A stretch of 64,000 nt of DNA from Emcibacter nanhaiensis (lineage in GTDB: Bacteria; Pseudomonadota; Alphaproteobacteria; Sphingomonadales; Emcibacteraceae), in the NCBI RefSeq assembly GCF_006385175.1, contig NZ_VFIY01000018.1, forward strand, positions 558,001-622,000, read 5' to 3'. Position 1 is the stretch's first letter. Every line of letters begins with the position of its first letter. Below are positions 16,339 to 25,408 of this stretch, one piece after another. The notes below the pieces were generated by a model. It ran no database searches and was not told the DNA's origin. It was given only the letters and a program-made list of their open reading frames with translations. The translations under genes and the position numbers were made by a program.

Positions 16339-17448
16339 ATGGAGCAGCCGGAAAGCCACATTTCCAGGTTAGCCCGCGACGCCGGATTCGACACCGTCGC
16401 CATTACCACCCCCGACGGCATGGCCCGGGCGGCCGGACATTTCGACCAGTTCCTGAAAGCCGGCCGTCATGGGGTTATGGCCTGGATGGCGGACAAGGCG
16501 GACCGGCGGAAATCGCCCCTGACGCTGTGGCCTGATGTACGCTCGATCATCATGCTGGGCATGAATTACGGGCCGGCTCATGACCCCCTGGAACGGCTGG
16601 ACAGGCGGGAAACAGGAAATATCTCTGTTTACGCCAAGGGCCACGATTATCACGATATCATCAAAAAAAAACTGAAACAGGTCGCCCGCCAGATCCATCG
16701 GACCTATGACGCGGAAGTAAAGGTCTTTGTCGACACGGCGCCGGTGCTGGAAAAGCCACTGGCGGCAAAAGCCGGACTGGGCTGGCAGGGCAAACATACC
16801 AATTTGGTGAGCCGCAGCCACGGCTCCTGGCTGTTCCTCGGCAGCATTTTCACGACCCTGGATCTGAAAGCAGACAATCCTGAAAAGGATCACTGCGGAT
16901 CCTGTCGGAATTGCCTGGATAGTTGCCCGACCGGGGCTTTTCCCGCCCCCTACCAGCTGGATGCGCGGCGCTGTATTTCCTATCTGACCATCGAATACAA
17001 AGGCCATATCCCGGCGGAGTTCCGGGAAGCCATGGGTAATCGGATCTATGGCTGCGATGACTGCCTGGCCGTCTGTCCCTGGAATAAATTTGCCCGGCGC
17101 GCCCGGGAAAACCGGCTGTTCCCACGGCCCGAACTGGAGGCCCCGGACCTGGCTGACCTGGTGGAACTGGAGGATCAGGATTTCAGGGAAATCTTCTCCG
17201 GCTCACCGATCAAACGTATCGGTCGCGACTATTTTATCCGCAACGTGCTGATCGCCATCGGCAACAGTGGCAACAGCGCCTGTCTGCCGCAGATTGAAAG
17301 GAAACTTGCCGAACAGAATGCCGTCATACGCTCCGCCGCGGTCTGGGCCTTGCGGCGCCTGGCAGAAGAAGAAACCTTTGCTGCCTTGAGACAGCAATAT
17401 ATGGACCGGGAAGAGGACGGGATTGTCCGGGAGGAATGGCAAAAATAA
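16339..17448 (+). CDS. queG: Epoxyqueuosine reductase
   Basis: QueG reduces epoxyqueuosine to queuosine in tRNA using cobalamin and two 4Fe-4S clusters. The 369-residue protein has KYRIFVDTAPVLE-like VKVFVDTAPVLEKPLA, AGLGWQGKHTNLVS, the cluster ligands CGSCRNCLDSCPTGAF and CDDCLAVCPWNKFA, and a C-terminal HEAT-like part (AVIRSAAVWALRRLAEEE). All eight cluster cysteines are present. Confidence 0.96.
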   Translation: MEQPESHISRLARDAGFDTVAITTPDGMARAAGHFDQFLKAGRHGVMAWMADKADRRKSPLTLWPDVRSIIMLGMNYGPAHDPLERLDRRETGNISVYAKGHDYHDIIKKKLKQVARQIHRTYDAEVKVFVDTAPVLEKPLAAKAGLGWQGKHTNLVSRSHGSWLFLGSIFTTLDLKADNPEKDHCGSCRNCLDSCPTGAFPAPYQLDARRCISYLTIEYKGHIPAEFREAMGNRIYGCDDCLAVCPWNKFARRARENRLFPRPELEAPDLADLVELEDQDFREIFSGSPIKRIGRDYFIRNVLIAIGNSGNSACLPQIERKLAEQNAVIRSAAVWALRRLAEEETFAALRQQYMDREEDGIVREEWQK

Positions 17449-17471
17449 AAAGGGAGCCTCGGTCGGCTCCC
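17443..17471 (-). terminator. Terminator of the Lys/Glu-rich protein gene
   Basis: Minus-strand GGGAGCC / GGCTCCC stem (17471-17452) followed by TTTTTATTTTT. Its T tract overlaps the last codons of the convergent queG. Confidence 0.75.
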
Positions 17472-17498
17472 TCGAAACTTCGATCAAGTGAAGCTGAC

Positions 17499-17792
17499 TT
17501 ATTCGTCATCACCTTCTTTTTTCATCTCTTTTTTCATCTTTTCTTTTTCAGCCTTGACCTTTTCCTGTTCGGTCTTCATTTCCTTTTTCTCGGCCTTGAC
17601 CTTTTCTTTTTCAGTCATCATTTCCTGATGCTGGGCCTTCATTTCTTCTTTTTTCTGCATCATTTCGGTTTTGACTTCCTGGCCCTTGTTCTCGGGCTTC
17701 TTGGAGCTGTCAGCCATGGCATAACCGGCAACTGACAGGGAAAAACCAACGGCAACGGCAGATGAAATAAGAGATGTGGCAATGTTCTTCAT
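17499..17792 (-). CDS. Exported Lys/Glu/Met-rich helical protein
   Basis: A 97-residue protein with a signal peptide (ATSLISSAVAVGFSLSVAG, cleavage after AMA). The mature 70 residues are almost only Lys, Glu, Met and Gln, with no aromatic residue. A 14-residue repeat is visible: EKEKVKAEKKEMKT then EQEKVKAEKEKMKK. Such composition predicts a long isolated or coiled-coil helix. Start at 17792 has GGAG at good spacing. No family recognised. The repeat is also visible in the DNA. Confidence 0.75.
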   Translation of the reverse strand: MKNIATSLISSAVAVGFSLSVAGYAMADSSKKPENKGQEVKTEMMQKKEEMKAQHQEMMTEKEKVKAEKKEMKTEQEKVKAEKEKMKKEMKKEGDDE

Positions 17793-17893
17793 GATATCCT
17801 CCAAAATAACTGTAAATCAGTCCTTTAATTAGAATGCCATGATATGATCCAGCACAACTATGTTTGAAATAAGGCAGGCGGGCCGATCGCCCG

Positions 17894-18742
17894 TCAGTCC
17901 GCCGCCATCAGGTCCAGGTTTTCCTTTGCCGTTGCGGCATATTCACTATCCGGATAGAGCTCGAGCACTTTTTTCCACTCCTGGCCGGCCTTGAGCTTTT
18001 CTCCCGTCACCCGATAGAGAATACCGCTTTCCAGCAACACATCCGGATCATCGCGATCCAGATCCAGCGCCGCCGATATATCCAGGCGGGCAGCCGCGTA
18101 GTTCTTCTTGTAGCGGAAAACCTTGGCCCGCAAAAAATATCCCTCGATCTCTGCCGGCGCCAGCTCTATGGCCCGGGTCAGGTCCTGGATGGCGGCCTGA
18201 TGTTCACGCCTGAGCGACTGAATCCTGCCACGTTCCAGATAGATATCCCTGATCAGCGCCTCGTCCTCACCGGCCGCCAGCAGGGCGGAACTGAGAGCCG
18301 AATAGGCCTTGTCCAGTTCATTCGCCCGCTGCCAGGCCAGGGCCGCCTGGCTGTACAAGTCTGTCCGCAGCTTGCGCCGGTTGGCCTGGGCATAGTCACC
18401 GAGCCCGTCACCGGTCAGGATATTATCCGCTTCCCGTTCAAGCAGCTCCGCCGCCTCAGCGGACCGGTCAAGAGCCAGGAGGGCCAGGGCCTCGCAATGA
18501 CGGGCAGCCGACAGGCCCTGTCGCTCGACATTCCACTCCCTGGCAAAGGACAAGGCCTCTTGCGGCTTGTCCTCCACAAGCCGAAGACAAGCCCCGTAAC
18601 GCTGGGCGTCCAGCTCTTCCGGGTTTGCGGCTTCATCGGTTTGCGCAAGTGCTGACTGGACGCCACCTGTCATAAAATGGCATATTATAAATATTACGAT
18701 ATTTAAAAGTATGTATCTAAGTTCGAGTCTTGTTTCTGCCAT
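17894..18742 (-). CDS. Exported TPR-repeat protein
   Basis: A 282-residue protein with an N-terminal hydrophobic segment (ILLNIVIFIICHFM) and AQTDEA as the possible cleavage site. About five TPR-like repeats follow, best seen in DLTRAIELAPAEIEGYFLRA, KKNYAAARLDISAALDL and DPDVLLESGILYRVTGE. It probably serves as a periplasmic scaffold. Partner unknown; divergent from the SIMPL-like gene. Confidence 0.78.
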   Translation of the reverse strand: MAETRLELRYILLNIVIFIICHFMTGGVQSALAQTDEAANPEELDAQRYGACLRLVEDKPQEALSFAREWNVERQGLSAARHCEALALLALDRSAEAAELLEREADNILTGDGLGDYAQANRRKLRTDLYSQAALAWQRANELDKAYSALSSALLAAGEDEALIRDIYLERGRIQSLRREHQAAIQDLTRAIELAPAEIEGYFLRAKVFRYKKNYAAARLDISAALDLDRDDPDVLLESGILYRVTGEKLKAGQEWKKVLELYPDSEYAATAKENLDLMAAD

Positions 18743-18840
18743 AAAAATAAACCAACTTTCCGGTCAGCATCATGTTCTGTCGGGGATACTACAGGCCGCC
18801 TGCTCTGCGGACAAGCCTGGTCACAATAGAGGAAAAGATC

Positions 18841-19605
18841 ATGAACCGTACAACAAATCCTGCATCCTTTTTTCGTTTTTTAATACCAGCCGTCCTGGCT
18901 TTTAACCTGACTGCCGCGGCTTATGCCCAGTCCGCCCCGGGACAGATTGCCATTGCCCAGGAACCTGTTTTTCAGGACAGCATCACCCTCGAGCTGGCCA
19001 CAGAAGAGTGGCTGACAACCGCGACGGCAAAGGTCTACCTGCAAATTGTGGCGGTTTTTGACCAGAAGCAAAGCGGCGCCGTCCGGCAGAAAGTCCTGGC
19101 CGAACTGGCAAAGGTCGCCCCCGGCACCGAATGGAAATTCACCGGCTTCAACCGCCGGGAGGGATCCGCCGGCTATGAACAATGGACCATAAACGCGGAA
19201 AGCCGGATAGCCGACACCGGCATCGACGGGCTGCGGGACAAGCTGAAAAGAGCGAGCCGCACCGGCTTCGAGGTGGAGCTGCAGAATGTCTCCTACGCCC
19301 CCAGTGAAGAGGAAAAACAGGATCACTATCGCCTGCTACGGAGAAATATCTATCAAATGGCGCAAAAGGAACTCGCCAATCTCAATGACCTGTTTCCCAA
19401 GCGCAAATACCGTATTACGGAACTGACTTTCTCCCCCTCCGCCCTGCAGTACCAGCGCGCCCAGGCCAAGACCCTTGATGACAAAGTCCTTGAAACCTAT
19501 CGGGTAAACCGGGATAGTGGCGGCCAGCAGATGAACGTCTCCCAGTTGGTCCGGCTACATGCCACCCTGATCCTGGGAACGACGTTCCTGCCGACCAAGC
19601 AATAG
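18841..19605 (+). CDS. Exported SIMPL/DUF541-like protein
   Basis: A 254-residue protein with a signal peptide ending AAYAQS. The mature part resembles the SIMPL domain: strands around SITLELATEEWL and KVYLQIVAVFDQ, a helix DGLRDKLKRASRTGF, and the helix-strand AQKELANLNDLFPKRKYRIT. The family assignment is moderate. The role is unknown; related proteins act in the periplasm. ATG preceded by AGGAAAAG. Confidence 0.65.
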   Translation: MNRTTNPASFFRFLIPAVLAFNLTAAAYAQSAPGQIAIAQEPVFQDSITLELATEEWLTTATAKVYLQIVAVFDQKQSGAVRQKVLAELAKVAPGTEWKFTGFNRREGSAGYEQWTINAESRIADTGIDGLRDKLKRASRTGFEVELQNVSYAPSEEEKQDHYRLLRRNIYQMAQKELANLNDLFPKRKYRITELTFSPSALQYQRAQAKTLDDKVLETYRVNRDSGGQQMNVSQLVRLHATLILGTTFLPTKQ

Positions 19606-19628
19606 GTTCAAACCACAAGCGAACTTTG

Positions 19629-20498
19629 ATGACTAAAAAGCTTTTCTGCTTCGGCCTGGGGTACACAGCCCGGGCCCTGACTTCTCGACTTGCCAGTGAT
19701 GCTGACTGGATTATTGCCGGCACCTGCCGAAGCCCTGACAGGCAAAAGGAGCTGATAGTTCAAGGCATCGAAGCCCACGTTTTCAACGGCACTGCTCCGC
19801 TTGCAGAGGCCGCTGAAATCCTGTCAGACGTCACCCATCTTCTGATTTCCACGCCGCCGGAAGAATTGACCGGCGATCCGGTCCTGGCCAGTCATGCACA
19901 GGACATAGCCAAACTGAAAAACCTGCAATGGGTCGGCTATCTGTCCACCACCGGTGTTTACGGCGACCATAACGGCGGCTGGGTTGATGACGACACGCCG
20001 GAAACGCCGAGCTCCCGGCGCGGCGAACTTCGCCTCGAGGCCGAGAAGGGCTGGCTTGAGCTCCTGGAACAGGCAGATCTTACTGTCCATTTGTTCCGGC
20101 TCGGCAGTATCTATGGTCCCGGCCGCGGACAATATGAAAGTCTTAAATCCGGCCGCACCCAGAAGATTGTCAAAAAGAACCAGTATTTCAGCCGCATCCA
20201 CGTGGAGGATATCGTGCAGGTGCTGCTGGCCTCCATGGACCATCCCAATCCGGGCTGCAGCTACAATGTGGTCGACGACCTGCCGGCCCCGCCCGATGAA
20301 GTGATCGACTATGTCTGCGACCTGATGTCCCTGCCCCGCCTGCCGGAGGTGGGTTTCGATACGGCGGAGCTGTCGCCGCTGATGCGCAGTTTCTACAGCG
20401 AAAGCAAGCGGGTCCGCAACGACCGCATCAAATCGGAACTGGGGGTTAAACTGAATTATCCCACTTATCGCGAGGGCTTTGCCGCCCTGGTTGGATAG
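19629..20498 (+). CDS. NAD(P)-dependent epimerase/SDR family protein (YeeZ-like)
   Basis: A 289-residue extended-SDR protein. The Rossmann start is LFCFGLGYTARALTSRL (GxGYTA instead of GxxGxxG, as in YeeZ-type proteins), with YLSTTGVYGDHNG, an RLGSIYGPGRGQ sugar-epimerase motif, and RIHVEDIVQVLLAS near the C-terminus. The usual YxxxK is not obvious, so catalysis may be altered. Stop lies 1 bp from the convergent cyclase gene stop. Confidence 0.85.
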   Translation: MTKKLFCFGLGYTARALTSRLASDADWIIAGTCRSPDRQKELIVQGIEAHVFNGTAPLAEAAEILSDVTHLLISTPPEELTGDPVLASHAQDIAKLKNLQWVGYLSTTGVYGDHNGGWVDDDTPETPSSRRGELRLEAEKGWLELLEQADLTVHLFRLGSIYGPGRGQYESLKSGRTQKIVKKNQYFSRIHVEDIVQVLLASMDHPNPGCSYNVVDDLPAPPDEVIDYVCDLMSLPRLPEVGFDTAELSPLMRSFYSESKRVRNDRIKSELGVKLNYPTYREGFAALVG

Positions 20499-20499
20499 C

Positions 20500-21159
20500 T
20501 CAATCGGTCAGGGCGAAGGCCCGGACCGGAAAAGTGCCCATCCCTCTGATCTTGACCGGCACGGCGAAAAAGCGAAAGCCACTGTCGGGGAGCTGATCGA
20601 GCCCGGTCATATGTTCAACAATGGTGATTTCCGCCCCGAGCAGGGTGGAATGCACCGGCCGGGAACCTCCGCGAACATCATCGATATTATAGCTGTCAAT
20701 CCCCACCAGCACCGCCCCGTTGTCCCTGAGCCAGACGGCGGCGTCTTCGGTCAGGAAATTATGTCCTTCGAAATAGGCATCCGTGCCCCAGTGGCGCGAC
20801 CAGCCGGTATGCACCAGTACAGCCTTGCCCGCCACGTCCAGTCCCCGGAAGTGGGTGTCATTAATGGCCATTGCTTCCTCATCAACCCGGACGACCACCG
20901 CCTCCAGATCGGCAAGACGCTCCAGGTCCAGTTCGGACAGATCCCTGCCGTCCGAATAGCGGTGAAACGGGCTGTCCAGGTAGGTGCCGGTATTGGCCAC
21001 CATCTTGATCTCGCCGATATGGAATTCGGTACCCTCGTCATAATGCCCGCGGGAATCCCCGCGGCTGAGGAAATCACAGATCAATGGCGCCGGCAGCCCC
21101 TTGTAGGTGATCATACCGTCTTCAACCGTATGGCTCAGATCGATCAGTTTCTTGGTCAT
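20500..21159 (-). CDS. Cyclase/kynurenine-formamidase family protein with altered metal motif
   Basis: PF04199-type fold, 219 residues, starting MTKKLIDLSHTVEDGM. The family metal motif HxGTHxDxPxH appears here as NTGTYLDSPFH: the first and second His are Asn and Tyr, while the Asp and last His remain. Downstream VGIDSYNIDD is as expected. Substrate is unknown and kynurenine formamidase activity should not be assumed. It follows the hydrolase gene by 2 bp, so the two are an operon. Confidence 0.85.
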   Translation of the reverse strand: MTKKLIDLSHTVEDGMITYKGLPAPLICDFLSRGDSRGHYDEGTEFHIGEIKMVANTGTYLDSPFHRYSDGRDLSELDLERLADLEAVVVRVDEEAMAINDTHFRGLDVAGKAVLVHTGWSRHWGTDAYFEGHNFLTEDAAVWLRDNGAVLVGIDSYNIDDVRGGSRPVHSTLLGAEITIVEHMTGLDQLPDSGFRFFAVPVKIRGMGTFPVRAFALTD

Positions 21160-21161
21160 GG

Positions 21162-21923
21162 CTAATCCTCCAGCAAGGCATCCAGGGTGTCGCACAAACG
21201 CTTCAGGTCCCGATCCGAAGACAGGCGGTGATCACCATTTTTGACATAGGAGATTTCCACATCCTCCGACGCCAGCGCGGCACAAATCCGTTGCGACCAC
21301 TCATACGGCACATCCTCGTCCTTCATGCCGTGCAGCAGCCGCACCGGGCACACGAGGTCGATGGTGCCGCCAAGCAGAAGGTGACTGTCCCCTTCCTCGA
21401 TCAGGCGGTAACTGATGGCATAGGGTTCGTCACTATACTGGCTTGGTTCATAATAGACTCCGTCGCGCTTCAGTTTTTCCTGGATTTCCGGTGAATAGCT
21501 CTCCCACATCAGCTCCCGGGTAAAATCCGGCGCCGGGGCTATGCCGATGAAGGCGGACAGGCGATCCCTGACCTCCAGACCGACCAGCAGGCCGATCCAG
21601 CCGCCCATGCTGGAGCCGATGATCACGACCGGCCCTTCGGTCAGGCGCTCCACCACCGCCAGGGCGTCTTCCTTCCAGTCACCGATGGTACCGTCCCTGA
21701 ATTCCCCCGAAGAGGAGCCGTGCCCGGAATAATCAAAGCGGATATAGGCCTGGCCGCGGGCCCGGCAATGGTCCTCCAGCGCCAGGGCCTTGCTGCCTTC
21801 CATATCGGACATGAAACCGCCGAAAAAAATCACCGTCGGGCTTTTGCCTTCCGTCTTGTGATAGGCGATTCTCCGACCGTTTTCCAGGAACAGGAAGTCT
21901 GGCGCGTCAGTCTCTGTGATCAT
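21162..21923 (-). CDS. Alpha/beta hydrolase (ABHD10-like)
   Basis: A 253-residue serine hydrolase. It has IFFGGFMSDMEGSKA (oxyanion side), RFDYSGHGSSSG, the nucleophile elbow IGSSMGGW, the acid in GMKDEDVP, and the catalytic His in NGDHRLSS. This resembles acyl-protein thioesterase/mycophenolic-glucuronide esterase proteins of the ABHD10 type. First gene of a two-gene operon with the cyclase-fold protein. Confidence 0.85.
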   Translation of the reverse strand: MITETDAPDFLFLENGRRIAYHKTEGKSPTVIFFGGFMSDMEGSKALALEDHCRARGQAYIRFDYSGHGSSSGEFRDGTIGDWKEDALAVVERLTEGPVVIIGSSMGGWIGLLVGLEVRDRLSAFIGIAPAPDFTRELMWESYSPEIQEKLKRDGVYYEPSQYSDEPYAISYRLIEEGDSHLLLGGTIDLVCPVRLLHGMKDEDVPYEWSQRICAALASEDVEISYVKNGDHRLSSDRDLKRLCDTLDALLED

Positions 21924-22111
21924 GAAATATCCCCGGCATCTTTGAAAGCTAATTTTACTATAAATCCTCGTAGCAGATTGAAAAACGCTTTTTAAGCTTT
22001 ATTTACCCCCTGTAACCCCATGTAAGCTTGACTTGCGCGGAAATCCCGATAAGTTCCCCAAGGATAAGACAACCCATTGATTTAACACTTGAGACAGACG
22101 GCCAGAAGATC

Positions 22112-24076
22112 ATGACTAAACAAGTTTCCCTCACCCTGCCCGACGGCAGCATCCGCACCTTTGACGGTCCGGTGACGGGACAGACCCTGGCTGAGGATAT
22201 CGGACCCGGCCTGGCCAAGGCGGCCCTGGCCGTTGTGGTCAATGGCGAACAATGGGACCTGACCCGTGAAATCGAAAGCGATTCCAACGTCTCCATCATC
22301 ACCCGCAAGGATGAGGCGGCCCTGGAACTGCTACGCCATGACGCCGCCCACATCATGGCCGAAGCGGTAAAGGAGCTCTACCCCGACACCCAGGTCACCA
22401 TCGGCCCGGCGATCGAGGACGGATTCTATTATGACTTCGCCCGCAAGACTCCGTTTACGCCCGAGGACCTGGAAAAGATCGAGGCCCGGATGAAGGAAAT
22501 CGTCGAGCGCGACGAGGAAATCATCCGCGAGGTCTGGGACCGGGACGAGGCGGTGAAATTCTTCCGCGACATGGGCGAGGAATATAAAGCGGAAATCATC
22601 GAGGATATTCCGTCCGACCAGCCGATCACCCTGTACCGCCAGGGCGATTTCATCGACCTGTGCCGCGGGCCGCACCTGCCCAGCACCAAGAAGCTGGGCG
22701 ATGCCTTCAAGCTGATGAAGGTGGCTGGCGCCTACTGGCGCGGCGACAGCCGCAATGAAATGCTGACCCGTGTCTATGGTACCGCCTGGCGCGACAAGAA
22801 GGAACTCAAGGCCTATCTGCACCGCCTGGAGGAAGCCGAGAAACGCGACCATCGCAAGATCGGCCGTGAAATGGACCTGTTCCACATGCAGGAAGAGGCA
22901 CAGGGCTCCGTCTTCTGGCACGCCAAGGGCTTCAAGATCTGGATCGAGCTGGAACGTTATATCCGCGCCCGCCTGGCCGAGGACGGCTACGAGGAAATCA
23001 AGACGCCGCAGCTGATGGACTCCAAACTGTGGGAACAGTCCGGCCACTGGGGCAAGTTCCGCGAGAATATGTTTGTGGTGCCGGACATGGTGCCGACCGC
23101 GGAGGGCGACATCGAGGTTCCGCGGGATGCCCGCATGATGGCGCTCAAGCCCATGAACTGCCCGGCCCATATCCAGGTCTTCAAACAAGGCATCAAGAGC
23201 TACCGCGACCTGCCGATCCGCATGTCAGAATTCGGCTGTTGCCACCGCAACGAAGCCCACGGCGCCCTGCACGGCCTGATGCGCGTGCGCCAGATGACCC
23301 AGGATGATGCCCATATCTTCTGCCGGGAAGACCAGATTACCGACGAGACCAAGCGGTTCCTGGCCCTGTTTGCCAAGGTTTATGAAGACATGGGCCTGAC
23401 GGATATTAAATACAAGCTGGCGACCCGGCCGGAAATGCGGGCCGGGGACGACGCAACATGGGACCGGGCAGAAAAGTCCCTGGCCGATGCGCTCACCGCC
23501 AGCGGCCTTGACTTTGAATATGCGGAAGGCGAAGGCGCCTTCTATGGCCCGAAACTGGAATTCCACCTGACCGACGCCATCGGCCGGACCTGGCAGTGCG
23601 GCACCTTCCAGCTGGACTATGTGCTGCCGGAACGGCTCGACGCCACCTATATCGGCCAGGACGGGGAAAAGCATCGCCCGGTCATGCTGCATCGTGCGGT
23701 CTTCGGCACCTTCGAGCGGTTTATCGGCATTCTGATCGAACATTATGCCGGTCGCTTCCCGCTGTGGCTGGCCCCGACCCAGGTCGTGGTCACCGGCATT
23801 ACCTCCGACCAGGATGACCATGTAAAAGCCGTTCACCAGCAGCTTGTTGACGCCGGCCTCAGGGCGGAGTTCGATTTGCGCAACGAAAAAATCAATTACA
23901 AAGTGCGGGAGCATTCCCACGCCAAGGTGCCCGCCATATTTGTAATCGGCGCCCGGGAAGCCGAACAAAATACGGTCACAGTCCGGCGTTTGGGGTCCCA
24001 AAAGCAGGAAACCCTTGATTTAACTGACGCAATCCATAAACTTAAGGAAGAATCTGTTCCCCCGGACCTGAGGTGA
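22112..24076 (+). CDS. thrS: Threonyl-tRNA synthetase
   Basis: The 654-residue class II synthetase has a TGS domain ([18 protein letters not shown]), an editing domain with [11 protein letters not shown] (HxxxH) and the distal CRGPH, and the catalytic core with [30 protein letters not shown] and the C-terminal anticodon-binding domain. ATG at 22112 gives the normal start [12 protein letters not shown]; the longer upstream frame lacks family sequence. infC follows after 89 bp, the conserved thrS-infC order. Confidence 0.97.
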   Translation: MTKQVSLTLPDGSIRTFDGPVTGQTLAEDIGPGLAKAALAVVVNGEQWDLTREIESDSNVSIITRKDEAALELLRHDAAHIMAEAVKELYPDTQVTIGPAIEDGFYYDFARKTPFTPEDLEKIEARMKEIVERDEEIIREVWDRDEAVKFFRDMGEEYKAEIIEDIPSDQPITLYRQGDFIDLCRGPHLPSTKKLGDAFKLMKVAGAYWRGDSRNEMLTRVYGTAWRDKKELKAYLHRLEEAEKRDHRKIGREMDLFHMQEEAQGSVFWHAKGFKIWIELERYIRARLAEDGYEEIKTPQLMDSKLWEQSGHWGKFRENMFVVPDMVPTAEGDIEVPRDARMMALKPMNCPAHIQVFKQGIKSYRDLPIRMSEFGCCHRNEAHGALHGLMRVRQMTQDDAHIFCREDQITDETKRFLALFAKVYEDMGLTDIKYKLATRPEMRAGDDATWDRAEKSLADALTASGLDFEYAEGEGAFYGPKLEFHLTDAIGRTWQCGTFQLDYVLPERLDATYIGQDGEKHRPVMLHRAVFGTFERFIGILIEHYAGRFPLWLAPTQVVVTGITSDQDDHVKAVHQQLVDAGLRAEFDLRNEKINYKVREHSHAKVPAIFVIGAREAEQNTVTVRRLGSQKQETLDLTDAIHKLKEESVPPDLR

Positions 24077-24165
24077 ATGGTTACACTAATTTCACCTTTG
24101 GACCGTATAAAACGGACGGCAAATTATTTTTAATAACCAGCGATGAACGATCGCAGGAGGAAACT

Positions 24166-24702
24166 ATAGCTAGACGACCAATGGCAAGCCCGCCTGCCCA
24201 AAAGGGCCCGAGGGTAAACGACGACATCAATGTCGCCGAAGTAAGACTTATTGACGCCGAAGGTGAGAACCACGGCACCGTAGCAATCGACAAAGCCCTC
24301 GAAATGGCAAAGGCGGCGGGGCTCGATCTTGTGGAGATCTCTCCCAACGCGGAGCCACCGGTCTGCAAGATTCTGGACTACGGCAAGTTCAAGTATGAAG
24401 CTCAGAAAAAAGCCAGTCTGGCCCGCAAGAAACAGAAAACCATTGATGTCAAGGAAATCAAGATGCGGCCCGGCATCGAAAAACATGATTATGACGTCAA
24501 GATGCGCTCCATCGACAAATTTCTCACGGCCGGCGACAAAGTCAAGGTCACCCTCCGGTTCCGTGGACGCGAAATGGCTCACCAGGAGCTTGGCATGGAA
24601 GTTCTGGAACGGGTCAAAGCCGACTTCGAAGATCGGGTCAAGATCGAACAGCATCCGAAGCTGGAAGGTCGTCAGATGATCATGATCATGGCGCCGAAAT
24701 AA
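24166..24702 (+). CDS. infC: Translation initiation factor IF-3, AUA start
   Basis: IF-3 blocks subunit joining and rejects non-canonical start codons. The start is an ATA at 24166 with AGGAGG 5 nt before it, giving [18 protein letters not shown], the normal IF-3 N-terminus. No better ATG has a Shine-Dalgarno; the ATG at 24181 is five codons in. The 178-residue protein has [18 protein letters not shown] and [13 protein letters not shown]. Rare starts in infC are known to allow autoregulation by IF-3 itself. Confidence 0.95.
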   Translation: MARRPMASPPAQKGPRVNDDINVAEVRLIDAEGENHGTVAIDKALEMAKAAGLDLVEISPNAEPPVCKILDYGKFKYEAQKKASLARKKQKTIDVKEIKMRPGIEKHDYDVKMRSIDKFLTAGDKVKVTLRFRGREMAHQELGMEVLERVKADFEDRVKIEQHPKLEGRQMIMIMAPK

Positions 24703-24756
24703 AACCAATACATTACACATAAAAAAACTGCACATTACATATTGCAATGCAGCAAG

Positions 24757-24789
24757 AGCAGGTCTATGTAAGGCCTGCTTATTGTTTTT
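24757..24789 (+). terminator. Terminator of the thrS-infC operon
   Basis: AGCAGG / CCTGCT stem with T-rich tail ATTGTTTTTG. The loop is 11 nt. Confidence 0.6.
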
Positions 24790-24813
24790 GAAAATTAGTC
24801 GAGTTATTTCCCC

Positions 24814-25011
24814 ATGCGTGAATTTACCACACCCGTACTGTTTCTGATTAATTTTGTCCTGTGCCTGCTTGTCCTGGCTTTTCTCTGGACACCGATGGTT
24901 TTTGTCTATGCCGCCATGGCCGGCGTTCCGATCATGTTTGCTACCCTGTTCAACATTGCATTCGTGCCGGTCCTGCGTGGCACCGAACCGCCCCGAGTCG
25001 GACGTTACTAA
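24814..25011 (+). CDS. Small membrane protein (65 aa), unknown
   Basis: Two predicted membrane helices (VLFLINFVLCLLVLAFLW and VFVYAAMAGVPIMFATLF) and a short polar tail RGTEPPRVGRY. No family recognised. It is a single-gene unit between the infC terminator and the small-RNA promoter. Confidence 0.6.
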   Translation: MREFTTPVLFLINFVLCLLVLAFLWTPMVFVYAAMAGVPIMFATLFNIAFVPVLRGTEPPRVGRY

Positions 25012-25050
25012 GTCGGCATCCGATTCTAATATCCTGATTTATCGCCGCTT

Positions 25051-25079
25051 TTGAATCGACCGGGTTTCTGGTGTATACT
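25051..25079 (+). promoter_or_regulatory. Sigma-70-type promoter of a candidate small RNA
   Basis: TTGAAT (25051-25056), 17 bp, TATACT (25074-25079), close to consensus with ideal spacing. Start expected near 25086. Confidence 0.7.
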
Positions 25080-25086
25080 TGCGGCG

Positions 25087-25196
25087 ATTGTACGCCCATA
25101 GGCCGTACAGATTAGCACGCTGTCCCGGGTCAGCTGAACAGGGCAACGATGCGATTGGAGCAAACCCGCCAACGGCGCAAGCCGGGCGGGTTTTTC
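25087..25196 (+). ncRNA. Candidate small RNA (about 110 nt) with own promoter and terminator
   Basis: No start-to-stop gene is credible here. Downstream of a good promoter the sequence has a 5' hairpin TGTACG/CGTACA (25089-25109), a middle region with a CTGT/ACAG pairing, and a strong terminator: AAACCCGCC, CGGC-GCAA-GCCG, GGCGGGTTT then TTCC (25162-25196), capped by a GNRA loop. It does not match SRP, 6S, tmRNA or riboswitch patterns I know. Targets unknown. Confidence 0.6.
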
Positions 25197-25329
25197 CATA
25201 TCCGTTTTTCTATTGGTCACATTTTCATGCCCCGCCCCGAAATCCGCGTCAGAAATTGTTTCGTATCACGTACAACTGTGTAACAAATAGATTTTGTATA
25301 AATTCCTGCTAAATGGTGCACTCTCGACT

Positions 25330-25357
25330 TTGTCCCTGCAGGAGTTCGGGCTATACT
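25330..25357 (+). promoter_or_regulatory. Possible promoter of the RND efflux operon
   Basis: TTGTCC (25330-25335), 16 bp, TATACT (25352-25357), about 50 bp before the adaptor gene. The rest of 25201-25408 shows nothing else recognisable. Confidence 0.45.
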
Positions 25358-25408
25358 AAGCGGATAGAAACCTGCATCAAACCAGCGGGTCAATTATAAG
25401 GAAAACTA

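Noticed and set aside
25087-25196. SRP, 6S, tmRNA or fluoride riboswitch identity for the small RNA
   Set aside because: None of the signature sequences or overall folds fit.
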